The notes beneath the pieces were generated by a model that worked only from the letters and a program-made list of their open reading frames with translations, made no database searches and had not been told where the DNA came from. Shown piece by piece: positions 54,801 through 64,000 of a stretch of 64,000 nt of DNA. This stretch comes from Geranomyces variabilis (lineage: Eukaryota; Chytridiomycota; Chytridiomycetes; Spizellomycetales; Powellomycetaceae): contig JADGJP010000053.1 in the NCBI GenBank assembly GCA_027603065.1, forward strand, positions 60,018-124,017. The letters run 5' to 3'. Made by a program: the position numbers and the translations under genes. Numbering within the stretch: position 1 is the stretch's first letter; each line of letters starts with the position of its first letter.

Positions 54801-57800
54801 TGTGCCTGCAGTAATTGCAGGGAGGCTTCGTCCCTCGGGTTACTGCAGATTAGTTTGACCGTGCCAATCAAGTCCTGCACACTCGTGATGATGCTATCCG
54901 ATCCGTCAAGAATCGGCCGCTGCGAAGCAGCCGCCGTAGCGCCTACTTTTGCATCTGTCCCAGCAAATTCGGAAGACATGGAGAACAGCACGATTTTATC
55001 CACTGCGTCCGTAAGCGGCAATGCGGCCTCCTGGCAATTGCCTCGCGTCTCCTCGTTAGGATTCAGCGCCATCAGTTTTATTGTTGCCACAAGCGCGGAG
55101 GTTTTCGTGGCGAGGTCTTTCGCGGCGGCCAAAAAATGCGATTTGGAGGCGGGTGTCACTTCCGAATTTGCACCTGCCTCGCGGCACGCAGTGCAGAGCG
55201 CTGCGGTTTGTTTCGCAATCTGACCCGCAATCTCCAATATAATGGTTTGCGTATTTGTCGGATCCACTAATTTAGCACAAGCGCGCTTGATGTCAAGTGC
55301 GGCGGCGGAAAACTCGACTTGGTCAACGATTGGAGGAATGGCGGCAATGGACATTTCATCAGCCACGCCGACAAGATACGCAGCGCGAACATTTCCCTCG
55401 GTAAGCGTTACAACCGCGTTAGCGAGATCAACGGAATCATTAGCCAGTTTCATCACGTTTCCCGTACGAGCATTGCTAGACATTGCTGTGAGCGTTGCCG
55501 CCAACTGCTTTGAGGTAGCAGATACTTTTGCAATGCTCTCGCCATACGTGTCATCATTAAGGGTTGCGTCATTGACGGATCCGAGTTTACCGGATGCGAC
55601 ATTAAGTATCTGCAGAGCATTGTTGCATTCTGCGTGACCAGGAGCCGCCGCCGAGCACACCTCGAGCAGCTTGTTGATTCCATCACTAATCTCTTTCGTT
55701 GCACCCATAAGCAGAGATCGCAGCCCAGCGTTCGAAGGGTCGAGTGCACATTGCTTGGTCATATTGAGCATATGTTGAGAGGATGCGCCAAGGCCAGTGA
55801 GCATTTCTTGAAGCTTGCCCATGGCCCCGTCGTCTGTCGTAACTTGCGCATACTGTCCAGCAGAATCGGCGAGTTTTGCATAAGCCGCTGCAAAGCTTGC
55901 TGCGTTTTTTGTGAGCTCTTCCGGCGCCGCCCGTGACGCCGTAACAACGCCGTTAGCCGTGACCGCCATGCGGGATGCAGCGGCCTGCAATTTGTTTTGC
56001 GACACCTGGAACGAGGTTGGTGCTGCTGATGAGGGACTCGTGACAGCGGCCGCCAGTCCCTTCTTTTCCACGGTTCGCTGCACTTTGTGAATGCCGGCAA
56101 TGGACCGGTCGATCTCCCGCTGTCCGGGTAGAAAGCGAGCGAGCGTATCCAGCGCACCCGCCATTTTAGTGGCATTGGTTTCGAAGCTGGCGCGTCGGGC
56201 AGGATCGTCGACAGCCTCCTTGGTGCTCCCTAAAAGACTGGATAATGCACCTGTGACCATGTTGGCAGCCCCGAGAAGCTCCTTCCGAAATCCCACGTCC
56301 TCTTCCGCAGAGGCGAGAGCGAGCGCGGCGAAGGATAGCGCTTGGAGTGCCGCCACAGCATCGGTCGCTGCCTGGCCTGCGGTCTTTTCGTTCCCTTGCT
56401 GCACCCCCCCTGCAAGCTGCGCGAGGTCTGTCTGTAATGAGCGCACCGCCGCAAGAAGTTCTGTCTGACCGCCCCCCTCCCCGATACTCGGGAGACCGGC
56501 TTCGGCGCGCTCCGCTGGTGTCTGTAAGGCGGCTGGATTGGCCACTGCGGCACGAAGCTCCTGCTGATATGCCACCAAAGAGTGCATGGCGCTCTCAAGC
56601 TCAAGCCCGGCGCTTGCCTCTTCTGCATGCGCATATGCTTTTTCCAGCTTGACAAGATCTTCCGATATTTGATTCACCGCGTTCTGTAAACCAGCTTGTG
56701 CGGCTGCATCAGCGATGGTCGGCGCAGCGACTCGCGCATTGGCAAGAAGGGTGTTGCCCGGAACTAGGAACTTTTTCGCAGCCTCCATCAACTTCATCTG
56801 CGCGACTAGGTTGTCCGGTTCATTGGCGCTCGTCTTCATTGCCGCAGCGAGCGCAGGAGTCAGCTCTGTGACACGCCTCGCGGCTTGATTGAGTTGCAGC
56901 TGAGAGGCTTGGTTTCGATTACTCTGCGCGGTGGACCGCGAGGCGGAAATGAGCTGATTGGATGACGCTACACAATTACGAACAGCCTTTACAAGCTTTC
57001 CGAACGCTTTCGCGCGCAGCTGAGGACCCGCGGCAGAATTGCTTGCGCTGCGCACCGCAAACACAGCTTCCTGCAAGCGAGCCTGACTTGCAGGCTCGTT
57101 CAGGTTGCGAGCAGTGTCCTTTGCGGCGGCGACCATTTTGGCTGTGGCGTCTCCAAGCGAGCGAGCCGCATTTAAGAGCCTAGTACGCTCTTCAAAATCT
57201 GTGGTATCAGCTCCAAGCGCTTTGATCATGTTGACATATTGCATCGAGATCATAGTCAGATCACGCGCGCCGTTGACAATTCCATCAACGGAGTCAACTT
57301 TATCGAGCATGCGGTCGACGGAAGCGATTACGGCGTCATACTGTAGATCCACAGGATTCTCGACAGACGTGTCGCCTCCCTTTCTGGCCATTTCTACAAG
57401 CTTTGCGATAGCCTCGTTTGTTTTCCCGGAATTCTCTTTCAAAGGAGCAAAGAGCTTAGGCGTCACGCCCGCCGCCTCGCACGACGCCAGAAGCTGCTCA
57501 ATGGCCTCGCTCATGAGTGCCGCCGCTTCTGCAAATTGGTCAAAGCACTGGGTGTTGTTGATGGCCGGGCACACTGCTGATGTGCATGCAATCAGTGCCG
57601 GCGCCAGATCTCCGACGCGCTTGGCGTCAGCGATGATCACCTGTTGTGTCGTATGATCTTTCACCGCAGCGGCGAGCGGGCGAGCCGCCGCTATAAGCTC
57701 GCTCGCCATTTTAGTCACCCCACGCGCAGATTGAATCATTCCTTCCTGTCCACTCTCATCGACATCGAGGCGGCCCATCAACATTAAAAGGTCCGCTGAC

Positions 57801-59850
57801 GCCAGGGCTACCTCTCGCCCTTGGGTGTGGAAGTCTTCTCGATTCAGTTGTCCCATGCAAATCGGTTGCGCAGCGTCAAGAAGCTTAGCGCAAGAATTCG
57901 CAATCTCGCGTCCTGCTGACAACAAACGCTCCTGGTCTTCGGCACTCTCTTGCAATCCCGCAAGTAACTTGATTCCTTGTGCCATTTGACTGAGGTTGGA
58001 AGTCATCGTCACGATGTTCGCGCCAATGATTTCGTAGTCCATCTCCTCAATCAAGCCCGTCACGTTGTTGATGAGGGATCCCGCGGCGGCAAGATTTGAA
58101 ATGATTTGTGATGCCACGGCTTCGGCGTTGACGTCCACGGTGTGCTGCTTCCACTGAATTGCGGCTGCATCGTTTCCAAGCGGCGGCAGATTGGCAGCAA
58201 CTTTCATGTCAGTCCGCGCGTTATTGACCATAGCAAACCCGTTGCTGATACTTTGCATTAACGTCTGCTGAGCGCCTGTGATTTCAGACATTTGCGGTGT
58301 GTAGCCTCCGGCCACGCTACCGTATTGTGCCGCGTAAAAGTTGGTACCGCCCCGACCCCATCCGGCGCGCATCCCGTCTGCCACCATAGGCGGCATGGCA
58401 ACGGCCTTGGTTTCCACCGCCGTCTTTGCCCCGGCCGTAACCACTCCGACGTTTGTGGCCCGACTTGGGGTAACGTACTCCTCCATCGTAGCCTGCTCTT
58501 CCTCGTCAATTTCGACAACCTTTTCCGCCTCCTTCCGCTTTTTGATGATAATGTCGATGTATCCTGCAATAAGCTGTGAGATCTGCTCTCCTTCGGTCGT
58601 GCGGACGGAAAAGTAGGCATCGGCGTAATCTCCAAAGTCCATGGTGAAGCTGCTTGGCGATGCCGCCCACCGCCGCAATTGTGTTAGCCGCCACTCCCGA
58701 ATAATCTCCTTTGTGATCGGGTCGAGCTTCACAACGCTCTGTTTGGTCACGCCTAGAAGCATGGCTGAATCCTTTTTCTTTTTCACCGTCTCGTCCTCCA
58801 CAAAAAAGAATGTGATTCCATATGTTTTTAGAGATCGGGATAGCTGGACATAGCGAAATTTGGCGTTGAGTTCCGTTAAGCCTTGGAGCTTACTATGCTC
58901 GGTGTAGATGCGCTTTTCAACATCTTTATTTTTCTGATATTCCGGAGGTACCATTTCTTTAAGTCTAATAGGAAATAAGATGATGAAATCATTGTCAGCG
59001 AGGGTTGCTGTTAAGAGGAAGCAGAAGCAAAAGCAACCTACTTGTGAAAGCCAGGCTTGTGTTTGTCGGCCTCATGGTTCCCGGACTGAACCTGTAATTG
59101 GATAGCCCCGAACTGGCACGCCTCTTCGGCCGTGCATGGATGCTTGCCACTTATAATCATTTCCTTGGCTTGATTATACATCAAATTGAGTTGCACAGGA
59201 TCATTCCGATCAATGTTCTGGTCGGTGAAAAAAAACTTTTTCTTCAGCAGAACTGTGTCTTCTTCGGTTACGCTCTGTTCCCGAAGCGTCTTTTCCGGAT
59301 GCAACCACCGTTGAGCTTCATTTTCCGCCGCGTTGGCAGCGGCTGCCGCGCTAGGCTTATTTCCCTTTGGCGGGAGAGGAGGCGGTTGATCCGAATGACT
59401 CTCGCGGATAATTGAATACTCTTCAGGGTTCTGAATACCAATGCGTTCGCAGATGATTTCGACTAGTTGCTGAACAGGCAACGATTCGTCGATCAAGATT
59501 GCCTTCACAGATGAATCCATGGTACGCACTCGAAGAGCGCGGTGTTTTTTCCGATATTCAAGCGAGTCCCCCGAGTTCATGTCGTAAAAATCCAGAATTT
59601 TGGATGGTTGCAGCCATTTGCCAGTCTCAGGCCACATGAGCCCGTGGTCAGCACCGCCGGCGGCGTCGCCGAACTTTTCTCGGATTTCCCGACAAACTTC
59701 ATGCACGGACATGTCGCCCGAGAACTGTTGCAAACGCAACGTGTATTAGAGAGGCAACCTCCATTCTCTTAATGCCATACGTTATCGCACCTGCATTGTC
59801 TTGGTTAAACCAATGCCCACCACGGTGATCTTTAATGATAAATGAGACAT
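51897..59850 (-). CDS. TLN: Talin, full length (4 exons)
   Basis: Talin links membrane receptors such as integrins to actin. Exons 59850-59791, 59724-59042, 58964-54497 and 54431-51897 join in frame to about 2581 residues, the normal talin size. The N-terminus MSHLSLKITVVGIGLTKTMQ splices to FSGDMSVHEVCREIREKF, as in the talin F0 domain. The FERM region includes NSGDSLEYRKKHRALRVR, KPGFHKLKEMVPPEYQ and the F3 segment SFTMDFGDYADAYFSVRT. Long Ala-rich helical bundles form the rod. The C-terminal I/LWEQ actin-binding module has TWSDGLVSAAKMVAGAT and EKELERARLKLASVRKGKY. No integrin gene lies in the window. Confidence 0.95.
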
Positions 59851-60079
59851 GGCGGCGCGGTTCCTCTGAGTGAGATTGGATAGAGCCCAAGCGCGACGAC
59901 GCGATCAAAGGCGCTCGCTGCGCGAAGGGTTGTAGGGGCCGCTGTATGGAGGGATAGAAGATTATGCGAGCCTCAACAGGTTCTGAGGGCTCTCTCGCCG
60001 TGCCTATTTTTGGAGGGACGCGCTGTCGGAAAAAAATTTGGAGAGCCTCCTTCATTTATATACAAAATCATTTTTGGAC
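59851..60079. promoter_or_regulatory. Talin upstream region
   Basis: Spacer between the talin start and the first direct repeat. It contains a partial extra copy of the repeat motif ATCATTTTTGGACGAG at about 60067. No TATA box is obvious. Confidence 0.35.
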
Positions 60080-60236
60080 GAGCCGCGAGACATGCTTGCT
60101 TCGCGGTTTCCGCGAGACATGCTTGCTTTGCGGTTTTCCAGAGTTTTGAAACATCATATTTTGGATGAGTTTCGAAACAGCCATATGTCGAGTTTTGAAA
60201 CATCATTTTTGGACGAGTTATAAAACGGGCGTTTTG
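60080..60236 (+). repeat. Direct repeat A (about 157 bp)
   Basis: Starts gagccgcgag and ends ttataaaacgggcgttttg. A second copy (about 160 bp, diverged) lies at 60855-61014 in the same orientation, 775 bp away. Inside it, a ~31-bp unit around CATGCTTGCTT is itself repeated, as is a TTTTGAAACATCAT block. The end contains a TATAAA sequence and the small inverted pair AAAACG/CGTTTT. The two copies bracket the 161-bp tandem repeats. Confidence 0.85.
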
Positions 60237-60265
60237 ACAGAACGCATGTTTTTCCTCTTTGTGGA

Positions 60266-60690
60266 GCCAGTTCGAGTTATACTTGTGGGCGGCGCTCTGA
60301 CAACATGTACGGCACCGAGATGAGTCTTTTGTACTTGAGGTGCTCTTTGTAAAAAAATCTGTGAGGCGACCGCCACTAAGAGTGAAGACTCAACTCATAT
60401 GAAATTGGTCAACTCTGCCGTGGTCAGCCAGTTCGACTTATACTTGTGGGCGGCGCTCTGACAACATGTACGGCACCGAGATGAGTCTTTTGTACTTGAG
60501 GTGCTCTTTGTAAAAAAATCTGTGAGGCGACCGCCACTAAGAGTGAAGACTCAACTCATATGAAATTGGTCAACTCTGCCGTGGTCAGCCAGTTCGACTT
60601 ATACTTGTGGGCGGCGCTCTGACAACATGTACGGCACCGAGATGAGTCTTTTGTACTTGAGGTGTTTTTCATAAAAAAATCTGTGGGGCA
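60266..60690 (+). repeat. 161-bp tandem repeat, about 2.6 copies
   Basis: Units begin at 60266, 60427 and 60588 with gccagttcga and are nearly identical through tacttgtgggcggcgctctg and gcgaccgccactaagagtg. The third copy diverges after about 60662 and fades by 60690. The period is exactly 161 bp. There is no open frame through the array and no spacer/repeat alternation, so it is not a CRISPR-like array. Confidence 0.92.
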
Positions 60691-60854
60691 ACCAGCAGTT
60701 GCTCTCCCTTACTTGGCCCATTCACTCCAAGACATCGCTTGCATAGAGAATCCGTTCCAGGGCATTGATGAGTGGTTTTATGACGTCCGCCGGGGGCGTT
60801 GCTGAGAACGCAAGATTGAATGTTGGCAATGGGGGGAAGAAATGGCAGCCGCGA

Positions 60855-61014
60855 GAGCCGCGAGCCATGCTTGCTTCTCGGTTTCCGCGAAACACAGCTC
60901 CTTCTCGGTTTTCCAGTTTTGAAACATCATTTTGGAAATTTGGACGAGTTTCGAAACAGCCATTCGCCAGTTTTGGAACATCATTTTCGGACTAGTTATA
61001 AAACGGGCGTTTTG
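60855..61014 (+). repeat. Direct repeat B, second copy, next to the Fanzor promoter
   Basis: Diverged copy of repeat A, ending in the same ttataaaacgggcgttttg 280 bp before the Fanzor ATG. It keeps the order of sub-blocks (CATGCTTGCTT, GTTTTCCAG, TTTGAAACATCAT, GAGTTTCGAAACAGCCAT). Confidence 0.85.
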
Positions 61015-61138
61015 TTTCCGACAACACTCTGCGCGTCCTCGCACAATAGAAAGTCCTCGCCGTACAGCAGCGCCCAACCATTCCCTCCTACGCAGACATC
61101 TCTTTTTCTTGTGTCGCCCTCCTCTGCCTGCCTTTGCC

Positions 61139-61292
61139 CACTATATATGCTGCACGCCGCAGCATTCTGACTGTGCTGCTCTCTCTCAGGTAAGTCCAGT
61201 CTCATGCTCATGCAGTGCACTCGCCGCACTCGCCGCACTCGCCGCACAGCAGCAGCACCTAACCTTAGTGTCCTCCTTTCTATGCTCCACAG
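61139..61292 (+). promoter_or_regulatory. Fanzor promoter and probable leader intron
   Basis: A CTATATATG TATA-like sequence at about 61140-61149 lies 150 bp before the ATG. A CTCAG/GTAAGT donor at 61190 and a CTCCACAG acceptor ending at 61292 would remove a 103-nt leader intron just before the start codon. Confidence 0.5.
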
Positions 61293-61294
61293 CC

Positions 61295-64000
61295 ATGTCT
61301 CGCCGCCGCCGTCGCTCATTCAACCTCCAATCTCTTCCACGAACGCCACCTCTCGGTTCCCCGCCCAGCAAGCGTCAACGTTGGAATGAGGGGGCCGTCC
61401 GCCATGCTGCAATCTTTGTAGGAGACACCAACGCAATGCAGCTGGATGAGGTTGAACAGGTGGATGCTGGCGCACAGCTGGACGAGGTTGAAGAGGTGGA
61501 CGCCCACAACAGCTTGCAATGGCGTGCACCTCAGAGGTGGGCCAATTCACATGGCCCTCCGCCACCACCGCTGCCGCCTGCTGAAAGAGCCAAGCGCTCG
61601 CCACCCAGCAACTACGTGTGCGTGAAAGCCCGTTTCGGTTCCATCATCCACAACAACAAGGCCGGTGAGGTGGCAAGACTTCAAGTCTTCCTTCGCCATG
61701 TGCATCTTATACCTCAACGGGCGTCATGGATAATGAAGCTGTGGGACGCCAATATGCCACACCCGCAGGTATGTGTTGCTGATTCAATTCAAAGCATTAT
61801 TATGCATCATACAGTATATTGACTTTTATCTTTTTCAAGCGCGCACAGATTTTGACAGACAAGGACGTCAAACATCTGCTGGATGCCCTCAACTACGGTG
61901 AAATCACTCGCGGCGGCATCTTTCAAGCCACGCTGCATGATTATGACATCAACGTTGAGAATCTGACGGCAGTATCACAAGGCCCAGGGTGTGGACGTAG
62001 CTATCTGCAAAATACAATTAGCTACACCGCTACCAACTTGGTTACAAACCTTGAAGTCAACGTGTCTGTCAACTTCATGAAGAAGTTGCGCCAATACGTC
62101 GAGCGCAGGTTTGACATTAAGACGATCTTGCGGGAGTTCAACCACGTTACCGACAAACGCATACGCAAGTTCCTGTGTAAACGTCTGCGGCATTGTTTTA
62201 ACCAGCTGTGGAGGCTGATCACGAACCAGAATGTTCTTGTTGATGGCAAACTACCGGCCTTTGAACTGGCTTCGGCTTCCGACAGCGTTTTCTTTGATAT
62301 TTGGGGTGGGATTTTGTGCATCCTGCTGGCTGATCCAAAATCCCTCGAGTTCAATCTTGCATATGCGGTGGCATGCGAACCCGCTAAATATATCGACGCA
62401 TACTGCACACTCTCTCGCTTATGGCAAGCGGCGCGATTTCCGGCCCTCTTCTCGGCTATCCCTGTTTGCACCAGTCATGTTCAATCATATGTTCCCATCG
62501 ACACAAGAGCGCTCCTCAATGTCATACTTTGCTTAAATGCAAGCTTGGAAGCCCACTCAACTCTCAAGCAGAAGCTGAGATATTGGAACATGCTTTGCAA
62601 CGTCAACTATAGGTCTTTTCAAGATTGCGGAAATTTTAAATTTTCAGGTGTTGTGACTGACGCTGTCTGTATGTATACATTACTATTATACTAATGCTAA
62701 ACCTCCATTAGGAACAATACTTACAAACGGTGTCGGTGGTCACTGTAAATGCAAGAAACCGTCCCATGATGCCAAAACCATGCAAGGTATCACAGGCAGC
62801 CAAGCGCGCGGCAGTCGACAGGCTCTACATCGACACACCAGAAAATGCTGCGGTTATTTGTGACCGCATCTTGCATTCAGACCCCAATGCGCCGGTGGTC
62901 CTCTGTGATCCGAATATCCGCAACATGCTGTATTCGAAAGAGTACGGCACTGACAATATCATGCAGTACACACTCTCGCAGCAGAAGAAGGAAACGAAGA
63001 CTCGCGAGCGTGTTAAGTAGTGCAACAAGGACCGGCTCCGCAACTTGCCAGCGCCAGGCGGTACTACAGGATCTTTAGAGGCAACAATGCCGGGGCACAA
63101 GTCAATACTGGTAAGTTATAGTGGTGGTAGTTGGAGTGCACAGCGGATGCTGTGATGCTGTGGTGCGCGATGCTGTGACGCGGTGCCGCTGGATTGCATG
63201 GTGGATGATGTGATGCGCGATGCTGAGATGTGCGATGCTGGGGTGCTGTGATGCGCAATGCTGAGATGTGCGATGCTGGAGTGATGAGATGCGCGATGCT
63301 GAGATGCGCGATGCTGAGATGCGCGATGCTGAGATGCGCGATGCCGCTGGATTGCATGGTGAATGCTGTGATGCGCGATGCGCGGTGCAGATGTTGAGGT
63401 GCATAATGGATGCTGAGATGCGCGATGCTGAGATGCGCGATGCTGGAGTGCTAAGATGCGCGATGCAGATGTTGAGGTGCACGGCGGATGCTGAGATGCG
63501 CGATGCTGAGATGCGTGATGCCTCTGGATTGCATGGTGGATGCTGAGATGCTGTGATGCTGAGATGTGCAATGCTGTGACGCGGTGCCGTTTTCAACATC
63601 AGTCACCGGTAACTAACTTTTTTTTGTTTTTGTTTTTTCTATTTTTTTTTTTTTTTGCTAGGCCATTGATTTCAATCAATGGCTGGCATTTCAAGTGCAA
63701 CATCGCCTGGCATTTGAAAACTGCTATGCTGCAACTACCCGATGGCGCCGCCGCCGATTTGAGGCCTTACGTCTGGTGCGCAAAAGCGAGGACAAGTTTG
63801 TTAACCGGCTTTGTGAGCAGTTTGGCCAGGATCCCCTTATCATCATGGGAGATTGGTCTGCGGCGCCACACAGCATGCGTTTCCAGCCTCCCATCAAGAC
63901 GGCACGTTTCCGTACAATGCTTTGCCGCCATCATATACTGATGATGTACATTGATGAGTTTCGGACGTCAAGCCGCTGCCCATTTGTGATCCGCAACCCT
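61295..64000 (+). CDS. Fanzor: eukaryotic TnpB-like RNA-guided nuclease, partial and possibly disrupted
   Basis: Exons about 61295-61768, 61840-62647, 62712-63110 and 63662 onward; the gene is cut by the window end. A basic N-terminus (SRRRRRSF, PPSKRQRW) resembles nuclear localisation signals. Then comes NYVCVKARFGSIIHNNK, as at Fanzor N-termini, and a helical middle with SYVPIDTRALLNVI. RuvC-I is VVLCDPNIRNMLYS with a conserved Asp, followed by YTLSQQKKETK. The last exon has SEDKFVNRLCEQFG, LIIMGDWSA and MMYIDEFRTSSRCP, the RuvC-II/III block and first zinc-ribbon Cys. DPN replaces the usual DPG. A TAG at 63018 lies in the RuvC-I frame, and the junction to exon 3 does not continue the exon 2 frame, so this copy may be inactive. 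It is likely a mobile-element or domesticated gene. Confidence 0.85.
63130..63590 (+). repeat. Minisatellite (GATGCTGAGATGCGC units) in Fanzor intron
   Basis: About 460 bp built from 15-bp GATGCTGAGATGCGC units and variants, with a higher-order pattern in which GGATTGCATGGTGGATG recurs several times. Nearly identical GCTGTGACGCGGTGCCG sequences lie close to both edges. It lies inside the intron 63111-63661 (GTAAGT donor, long T tract, CTAG acceptor). The frames of 90-165 codons that cross it are products of the repeat and not genes. Confidence 0.9.

Noticed and set aside
60266-60690. CRISPR-like or guide array upstream of Fanzor
   Set aside because: The 161-bp units are contiguous with no unique spacers; it is an ordinary tandem repeat.
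60080-61014. Repeats A and B as LTRs of a retroelement
   Set aside because: The copies are diverged, lack TG...CA ends, and the 620 bp between them contains no reverse transcriptase, integrase or primer-binding site.
62648-62694. Unspliced reading FSGVVTDAVC as the Fanzor TDG motif
   Set aside because: It fits the motif superficially but runs into a stop within 11 codons, and a TACTAAT branch site plus AG acceptor shows an intron here; kept only as an alternative donor question.
63102-63599. Long Ser/His/Ala-rich open frames on both strands
   Set aside because: They are translations of the GATGCTGAGATGCGC minisatellite in an intron.

Overview
The window is nuclear DNA of a eukaryote. About 28 protein genes are packed on both strands. 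Most are split by short GT-AG introns (about 45-90 nt), often with a CTAAC/CTAAT-like branch site close to the acceptor. Intergenic gaps are mostly 0.1-0.7 kb, and TATA-like boxes lie 50-150 bp before several starts. The gene set (TFIID TAF4, Elongator ELP1, NOP56, RACK1, RPS28, RPLP2, SKP1, SNF7, exon-junction factor CASC3) is opisthokont-like. A flagellar TPH-domain protein, a full-length talin, a voltage-gated proton channel and a Fanzor nuclease gene together point to a zoosporic (flagellated) early-diverging fungus such as a chytrid or blastoclad. That assignment is inference; no rRNA or marker barcode is present.

Layout. 0-8.6 kb: a multi-pass membrane protein (+), TAF4 (-), a low-complexity protein (-) and a CFAP210-like axonemal coiled-coil protein (+). 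8.9-14.1 kb: two identical tRNA-Met(CAU) genes in opposite orientation flank NOP56 (-), an Hv1 proton channel (+) and an endonuclease III homologue (+). 14.4-25.8 kb: a thioredoxin-fold/F-box-like protein (+), ELP1 (+), an AFG2B/SPATA5L1-type double AAA ATPase (-, tail to tail with ELP1) and a CNNM/Mam3-type DUF21-CBS protein (-). 26.5-38.2 kb: a cyclic-nucleotide-binding protein (-), alanine aminotransferase (-), PLP homeostasis protein (+), SNF7 (-), CASC3/Barentsz (+), an F-box protein (+) and a small unknown protein (-). 39.2-49.2 kb: RACK1, RPS28 and RPLP2 (all +), a small C2 protein (-), a peroxisomal SCP2 protein (-) and SKP1 (+), with a 2.8-kb gene-poor stretch at 42.4-45.1 kb. 49.4-59.9 kb: an acid-lipase/steryl-esterase-type hydrolase (-) and talin (-).

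The last 4 kb (60.1-64.0 kb) differ. They hold 161-bp tandem repeats bracketed by a ~160-bp direct repeat, then an intron-containing Fanzor gene (+), the eukaryotic relative of TnpB and so a candidate RNA-guided DNA endonuclease. The gene runs off the right edge. It carries a RuvC-I motif, the GDWS block and a DEFRTS block. It also carries an in-frame TAG and an unresolved frame change, and a 0.45-kb minisatellite in one intron, so this copy may be decaying. Its guide-RNA region, expected at or beyond the 3' end of the gene, lies outside the window.

Several genes belong to shared processes. RACK1, RPS28 and RPLP2 are ribosome parts with unusually long GGAT-repeat introns. ELP1 modifies tRNA wobble bases and AFG2B acts in ribosome maturation. 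SKP1 and two F-box-like proteins would meet in SCF ubiquitin ligases. The genes are otherwise an ordinary mixed eukaryotic neighbourhood, not an operon. Exon boundaries given below were derived by eye from frame continuity, splice signals and family conservation, without transcript evidence.
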